Below, in pieces: positions 17,388 through 21,582 of a stretch of 21,582 nt of DNA. How positions within the stretch are numbered: the first letter of the stretch is position 1; every line of letters starts with the position of its first letter. The notes under the pieces are model-generated. The model was not told the origin of the DNA. It did no database searches and worked only from the letters and a program-made list of their open reading frames with translations. Source of the stretch: Blastococcus sp. (GTDB lineage Bacteria; Actinomycetota; Actinomycetes; Mycobacteriales; Geodermatophilaceae). The stretch is from contig JAOPUS010000278.1 of assembly GCA_025963345.1 (NCBI GenBank), positions 1 through 21,582 of the forward strand, read 5' to 3'. Made by a program: the position numbers and the translations under genes.

Positions 17388-18871
17388 CAGGCGCTCCTCG
17401 GGAGGGCGGGTCCACGGGTGAACAGGCTGGGCACGGCGAGCGCCCAGAGGTGCAGGACGGCGTAGGACCGCCAGGGACGCCACCGCGTGGCGGCCTCCGC
17501 GTCGGTGCTGCCGAGCGTGGTGAGCGACTTCCGCAGGGCGAGGTCGCCGGGCAGCCACACATCGGGGTCGGCCAGGCCGCGCAGCCCGACCAGTGCCGCC
17601 GTCCACGGGCCGATGCCGGGGACGGCGAGCAGCGCCCGGCCGGCCTCCTCGCGGTCGGCGCCGGGGTCGAGGGCGATGTCCCCGCCGGCCAAGGCGGACG
17701 ACAGGGCGTGCACGGTGCGGCGGCGGGCTCCGGTCAGACCGACGGTCGTCAGGTCGGTGTCGGCCAGTGCGGCCGCGCGAGGGAAGGCGTGGGTCAGGCT
17801 GCCGACCGGTTCGGCCAGGGGCGTGCCGGCCGCGGTCAGCACCCGCGCGGTGAGGGTCCGGGCGCCCGCGACCGACACCTGCTGGCCGAGCACCGCGCGG
17901 ACCGCCAGTTCGTCGGCGTCGGGGGAGGCCGGGACGCGGCGGCCCGGGGCGGTGTTCACCAGCGCGGCGAGTGTCGGGTCGGCACCGAGGACGTCGTCGA
18001 CGGCGGCCGGGTCGGCGTCCAGGTCGAGCATCCGGCGGCAACGCGTGACGGCTGCGCCGAGGTCGCGCAGCTCGGCGACGCGCAGCCTGGCGGTGACGCC
18101 GGCGCCGCCGCCGGCAGCGGGGGAGAGCTGCACGACCGCCGGTCCGTGCGGCAGGTCGAGCACGCGGGAGAACGTCCTCCCGTCCCACTCCTCGAGGCCG
18201 GGCACGGCATGCACGCCGAGGAAGAGCAGCACCTCGTCGGCCGCGTACGGCGCGCGGGCGGCGAGCCGGAGGGTGAGCCAGCCGGGTGAGCCGCCGTCCG
18301 ACCCCGGGCTGGTGCTCCGCAGGGCGGTCGGCGTCGTCGCGAAGACCTCGCGGACGGTGTCGTTGAACTGCCGGATGCTGGCGAACCCGGCCGCGAAGGC
18401 GACGTCGGCCATGGGGAGGTCGGTGGTCTCGATGAGCAGCCGGGCGGTCTGGGCGCGCTGGGCGCGAGCCAGGGCGAGCGGCCCGACGCCGAGCTCGCCG
18501 ACGAGCAGCCGGTGCAACTGGCGCTCGGAATAGCCCAGCCGCGCGGCCAGTCCCGGGACTCCGGAGCGCTCCACCTCGCCGTCGGCGATCAGCCGCATCG
18601 CGCGGGCGACGACGTCGGCGCGGACGTCCCACTCGGGCGAGCCCGGGACGGCGTCGGGGCGGCAGCGGCGGCAGGCGCGGAAGCCGGCGCCCTGGGCCGC
18701 AGCGGCCGTGGTGAAGAAGGAGACGTTGCGGGCCAGGGGAGTGCGGGCCGGGCAGGACGGGCGGCAGTAGATGCCGGTCGTGTGGACGGCGGTGAAGAAC
18801 CAGCCGTCGAACCGGGCGTCCCGGCCGGCGACGGCGCGGTAGCAGCGCTCGTGGTCCACCGTCCGGCTCAT
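17387..18871 (-). CDS. Fused Ada regulator (AdaA type) / AlkA 3-methyladenine DNA glycosylase
   Basis: 494 aa from the ATG at 18871; an ATG four codons earlier is possible. Residues 1-75 are the Ada zinc and methylphosphotriester domain, with Cys36 and Cys40 (YCRPSC) and Cys67 and Cys70 (CRRC). Cys36 is the expected methyl acceptor. Residues about 82-185 form an AraC-type double HTH (VPGLAARLGYSERQLHRLL, ADVAFAAGFASIRQFNDTVRE). Residues about 200-315 are the AlkA N-terminal domain. The rest is an HhH-GPD glycosylase with VPGIGPWTAALVGLRGL and catalytic Asp443 in LPGDLAL. It should sense methylated phosphate backbones, activate transcription and remove alkylated bases. It is followed without a gap by ogt. 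This fusion is known in actinobacteria (the AlkA of M. tuberculosis is of this type). Confidence 0.93.
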   Translation of the reverse strand: MSRTVDHERCYRAVAGRDARFDGWFFTAVHTTGIYCRPSCPARTPLARNVSFFTTAAAAQGAGFRACRRCRPDAVPGSPEWDVRADVVARAMRLIADGEVERSGVPGLAARLGYSERQLHRLLVGELGVGPLALARAQRAQTARLLIETTDLPMADVAFAAGFASIRQFNDTVREVFATTPTALRSTSPGSDGGSPGWLTLRLAARAPYAADEVLLFLGVHAVPGLEEWDGRTFSRVLDLPHGPAVVQLSPAAGGGAGVTARLRVAELRDLGAAVTRCRRMLDLDADPAAVDDVLGADPTLAALVNTAPGRRVPASPDADELAVRAVLGQQVSVAGARTLTARVLTAAGTPLAEPVGSLTHAFPRAAALADTDLTTVGLTGARRRTVHALSSALAGGDIALDPGADREEAGRALLAVPGIGPWTAALVGLRGLADPDVWLPGDLALRKSLTTLGSTDAEAATRWRPWRSYAVLHLWALAVPSLFTRGPALPRSA

Positions 18872-18957
18872 GGGAACGAGCATGCCAGCCGAGGACGACG
18901 AGAACTGGCGGCTTTCGGACGTGGCCGTGGCACGGTCACAAGGTCAGCGTGAGGCGT

Positions 18958-19119
18958 TCAGGATGAGGACGCCGACCCGTCGAGGAGCCGCTCGAGGTCG
19001 AACTCGAGCGACCTTTCGGGTGCATAGGCGGCCTGGAGATCGTTCCCCGCGACCGGCCCCACGCGCGCCGCGGTCGGGAAGCGCTCGGCGTCGAAGAAGC
19101 GCTCGGCGTGCGGGGCCAT
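18958..19119 (-). pseudogene. 3' remnant of a TetR-family regulator gene
   Basis: Only the last ~53 residues are recognisable (APHAERFFDAERFP, then LEFDLERLLDGSASSS and stop). They match the end of the TetR C-terminal ligand domain, which commonly closes with F-E-F-G-L-D-R-L-L-D-G. The DNA-binding half is missing. The sequence breaks off at about 19120, where the uvrA-like remnant begins on the other strand. Confidence 0.55.
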
Positions 19120-19121
19120 CG

Positions 19122-19475
19122 CCGTCCACGCTCTCGGGTGGGAAGCGGCAACCGCTGAAGCTGGCCGTCGAGATGACTGGGGACAGCTCCGTGTACGTGC
19201 TCGACGAGCCGACGACCGGTCTGCACATGGACGACGTCGACCCGCTGATCGGCCTGCTGCACCGACTGGTGGAGGGGGGGCGCACCGTCGTCGTCGTCGT
19301 CGAGCACGACCTCGACGTGATCGCGCGGGCCGACTGGGTGGTGGACCTCGGGCCCGGCGCCGGGCACGACGGCGGGCGGATCGTGTTCGAGGAGACGCCG
19401 GGGGAACTTCTGGGTGCGGAGACGCTGACCGCGCAGCACCTGCGAGCCCACGTACGGACGGCGGCAGTCGCCTGA
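19122..19475 (+). pseudogene. 3' remnant of a UvrA-like ABC ATPase gene
   Basis: About 117 residues of the C-terminal ATPase domain of a UvrA paralogue, the drug-resistance type rather than the housekeeping UvrA. It has STLSGGKRQPLKLAVEM (ABC signature, normally LSGGQ/E), YVLDEPTTGLHMDDV (Walker B), VVVEHDLDVIARADW (H-loop) and DLGPGAGHDGGRIVFEETP. Everything 5' of the signature is gone: both zinc modules, the first ATPase and the Walker A. There is no plausible start or ribosome site, so it cannot be functional. Its 5' edge abuts the tetR remnant. Confidence 0.75.
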
Positions 19476-19483
19476 GTCCTCGC

Positions 19484-19540
19484 CGAGTGTCGGGTTGCGG
19501 TCCCCTCGGCCTCGCTGAGACGACCACAGGTCGACACTCG
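19484..19540. repeat. 57-bp imperfect palindrome (REP-like or bidirectional terminator)
   Basis: CGAGTGTCG (19484-19492) and CGACACTCG (19532-19540) are perfect inverted copies. The similarity continues inward over about 25 nt per arm (19 of 25 matching). It lies between the uvrA-like remnant and the convergent cupin gene. Confidence 0.5.
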
Positions 19541-19555
19541 ATGGGATCTGCGTCG

Positions 19556-19924
19556 TCAGACGACGCGGCGTCCGGCGGTGAGCTCGCTCGGGGTGTCGCC
19601 GGTGTTGACCGTCGCGCTCGGCTCGACCAGCAGCACCTCGGCCCCGTCCGGCGAGTACGGCTGATGCGACGTGCCCTTCGGGACGACGAACAGCTGCCCG
19701 GGGCCGAGCGTCACGTCGCCGTCGTCCATCCTGATCGTCAGCGAACCCGACAAGACGAGGAAGACCTCGTCGGTCTCGGGATGGCTGTGGCGGGTGAACT
19801 CACCGTGGGTGCGGACGACGCGTACGTCGTAGTCGTTGAGGACGGCGACGGTGCGGGGCTCCCACGGTCGCTGGATCCGAGCGAGGACGGTGGCGAGGTC
19901 GACTGGTGCGGGCACAACCGCCAT
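19556..19924 (-). CDS. Single-domain cupin protein
   Basis: 122 aa, ATG at 19924, no strong ribosome site. One cupin barrel with first motif residues His46, His48 and Glu53 (RHSHPETDEVFLVLSGSL) and second motif GPGQLFVVPKGTSHQP with His87, a normal metal-binding set. A short N-terminal extension (DLATVLARIQRPWEPRTVAVL) precedes it. Small cupins of this kind bind a metal and may be dioxygenases, isomerases or sugar-binding proteins. The substrate cannot be told from the sequence. It is divergent from the UAG-containing gene at 20000. Confidence 0.88.
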   Translation of the reverse strand: MAVVPAPVDLATVLARIQRPWEPRTVAVLNDYDVRVVRTHGEFTRHSHPETDEVFLVLSGSLTIRMDDGDVTLGPGQLFVVPKGTSHQPYSPDGAEVLLVEPSATVNTGDTPSELTAGRRVV

Positions 19925-19987
19925 GGTCGTTCGCGTATGGCCTGCGGCACCAGTGCCAGCCCCTGCTTGTCAGCTCCGGCCCGGCGC

Positions 19988-19993
19988 TAGGTT
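19988..19993 (+). promoter_or_regulatory. Putative -10 box for a leaderless transcript of the UAG-containing gene
   Basis: TAGGTT fits TANNNT and ends 6 nt before the GTG at 20000. No Shine-Dalgarno lies between them. Confidence 0.4.
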
Positions 19994-19999
19994 CCACAG

Positions 20000-21118
20000 G
20001 TGATCATCGACACGCTCGACGTGACGCCGGAACAGTTCGCGGCCGGCACCGGGTGGGTGATCAAGCCAGAGGGTGCGTGCAAGGCGGAGATCTGCGTGCC
20101 GCTGGACCGGTCGCGGGGTTTCGACCTGACCGCCACGGCCGAGCGGCTCGGCATGGCGCTGGTCCGGGACGACGAGGCCGGGCTGTGGTCGCTCGGGCCG
20201 GAGTCACTGGGTGACCGGGCGCTGGTCAGCGCCGAGGCTCCGGACCTGGTGCTCGGCGACATCGACGGCAACCAGTTCCGGCTCACGTCCCTGCGCGGGC
20301 AGAAGGTCGTGCTCGTCGCCTGGGCGCCCTACTAGGGCTGCGCCTTCGACCTGCCCGGGTGGCAGGCACTGCGTACGGAGCTTCACCCCCTCGGCCTCGA
20401 GGTCGTCACCGTCTCCCTGGAGCTGTCGGGGCCGGAGGCTTCCCGGCCGTACATCGAGGCGGCCCGGCCCGATCACCCGTCGCTCCTGGACCCGACCCAC
20501 CGGATGGGCTCGCTGTTCGGCGTGGTCAACATCCCGAACGTGGTCTGGATCGACGAGGAGGGCGTGATCGTGCGCCCGCCGGAGCCGGGCTGGCCGGACG
20601 GCGACCAGCACATGCCTGCGGACGTCGTCGAGTCGATGCCCCGGCTCGGGCGCGCGAAGAATGCTCCGCCGCGGCCGGAGGGTGCGGCCGGCGCGCGAGG
20701 GATGCAGGCCGGACAGGACCGCGCCGTGTACGCCGACGCGATCCGCGAGTGGGCGGCCAAGGGGCCCGACAGCGCCTATGCCCTGAGCCCGTCGGAGGTC
20801 GTCGCCCGGTCGCAGCCGCGACCGCGGGAGGTGTCGCAGGCCGCCGCGCACTTCGAGCTGGCCGACCATCTCTGGCGCGCGGGGCAGCGGGACCGCGCCA
20901 TCGCCCACTTCAACGCCTGCCATCGCCTGCAGCCGGACAACTGGACCTACCGGCGGCAGGCCTACTCGCTGGTGAGCAACGAGCGCATCGGCGGGCCGGC
21001 CGGCCGGTTCGCTCAGGGGCCGGTGCGGGGCGAGGAGGACGACTGGCCCTTCGAGTCCGACTTCCGCTCGCAGATCGCGACCCTCGGGGAGGGGGAGTAC
21101 TACCCGAACACCATGTGA
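20000..21118 (+). CDS. Thioredoxin-fold protein with in-frame UAG at the active site: candidate UAG-encoded selenoprotein
   Basis: Read through one TAG (20333-20335, codon 112), this is a 372-aa protein ending at TGA. Residues 1-78 are an N-terminal domain with TGWVIKPEGACKAEICVPL. Residues about 80-215 are a redoxin/TlpA-like thioredoxin fold: APDLVLGDIDG, LRGQKVVLVAWAPY, then codon 112, then G113-C114-AFDLPGWQAL, with probable cis-Pro179 in NIPNVVWIDEEG. Residues about 280-320 are TPR-like (AAAHFELADHLWRAGQRDRA). The TAG lies exactly where the first active-site Cys would be, giving a U-G-C redox motif if selenocysteine is inserted. A SECIS-like stem-loop follows it at once. The frame downstream is intact for 260 codons and keeps family features, which argues against a dead gene. 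Sec by UAG has been reported in Geodermatophilus and Blastococcus. Alternatives are a recent nonsense mutation or a sequencing error. No Sec machinery lies in the window. The start GTG appears leaderless. Confidence 0.8.
20339..20375 (+). promoter_or_regulatory. SECIS-like stem-loop downstream of UAG codon 112
   Basis: Upper stem CCTGCC (20350-20355) and GGCAGG (20361-20366) is a perfect 6 bp with the 5-nt loop CGGGT. Lower stem TGCGC (20339-20343) and GCGTA (20371-20375) adds 5 bp with one wobble, across a 6/4-nt internal loop. The apical loop starts 20 nt after the TAG and has a G among its first two bases, within the general form of bacterial SECIS elements that recruit SelB. Confidence 0.55.
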
Positions 21119-21156
21119 CCGCTCCGCGCGGCCGGAAGGCTCCGGGGGCGAGCGCC

Positions 21157-21162
21157 TAGGCT
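21157..21162 (+). promoter_or_regulatory. Putative -10 box for a leaderless ychF transcript
   Basis: TAGGCT fits TANNNT and ends 8 nt before the ychF GTG. There is no ribosome site in between. Confidence 0.4.
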
Positions 21163-21170
21163 GAACTCCC

Positions 21171-21582
<412 letters not shown>

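Noticed and set aside
18869..19121. Plus-strand open frame running from 18870 into the uvrA-like remnant, suggesting a full gene
   Set aside because: The first ~85 codons are antisense to the adaA-alkA start and the tetR remnant and show no UvrA similarity. Homology starts only at the ABC signature near 19125.
20504..21118. Separate gene starting at an internal ATG downstream of the TAG
   Set aside because: It would begin in the middle of a thioredoxin fold, lacks a ribosome site, and ignores conserved sequence directly after the TAG.

Overview
The window is very GC-rich, uses GTG starts freely, and has the codon bias and gene content of an actinobacterium. Protein sequences and intergenic palindromes suggest Geodermatophilaceae (Blastococcus/Geodermatophilus type). 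This family assignment is a judgement from memory, not a search. The backbone matches the conserved actinobacterial block known in Mycobacterium tuberculosis as Rv1098c-Rv1112: fumC, glpX, a DUF4245 gene, xseB, xseA, a lipid-droplet-associated protein gene, ispH and ychF, in that relative order and orientation. Extra genes are interspersed.

Layout. 1-1011: 3'-altered IS5-type transposase. 1135-3129: membrane-anchored cell-wall hydrolase with a degenerate NlpC/P60 domain and an intact VanY-type M15 domain. 3314-3505: small unknown gene. 3699-6574: citrate synthase and class II fumarase (TCA cycle), each followed by a long terminator palindrome. 6733-8027: two tandem paralogues of a Cys-containing secreted-type domain; the first has lost its membrane segment. 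8099-8284: DUF1707 remnant or small protein. 8324-9379: glpX (gluconeogenesis), divergent from DUF4245 (9447-10070). 10229-10555: small Cys-motif protein. 10577-13465: leftward operon of a lipid-droplet-associated-type gene, xseA and xseB (exonuclease VII). 13590-14555: ispH (last step of the MEP isoprenoid pathway). 14698-16822: NTF2-like, rmuC and VOC genes. 16851-18871: leftward DNA alkylation repair pair, adaA-alkA fusion and ogt. 18958-19475: head-to-head remnants of a tetR and a uvrA-like gene. 19556-19924: cupin. 20000-21118: redoxin with an in-frame UAG. 21171 to the end: ychF, cut by the window.

Most notable result. The gene at 20000-21118 has one in-frame TAG (codon 112) exactly at the thioredoxin active site, reading A-P-Y-[UAG]-G-C. 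The frame stays open for 260 more recognisable codons: the rest of the thioredoxin fold and a TPR-like tail. A two-tier stem-loop begins 3 nt after the TAG and has the size and spacing of a bacterial SECIS element. The simplest reading is a selenoprotein in which UAG, not UGA, encodes selenocysteine. UAG-to-Sec recoding has been reported for Geodermatophilus and Blastococcus. Two other genes here end at TAG, so recoding would have to be local to this message.

Several genes (gltA, ispH, the UAG gene, ychF) have a TANNNT box 6-8 nt upstream of the start and no Shine-Dalgarno, suggesting leaderless transcripts.
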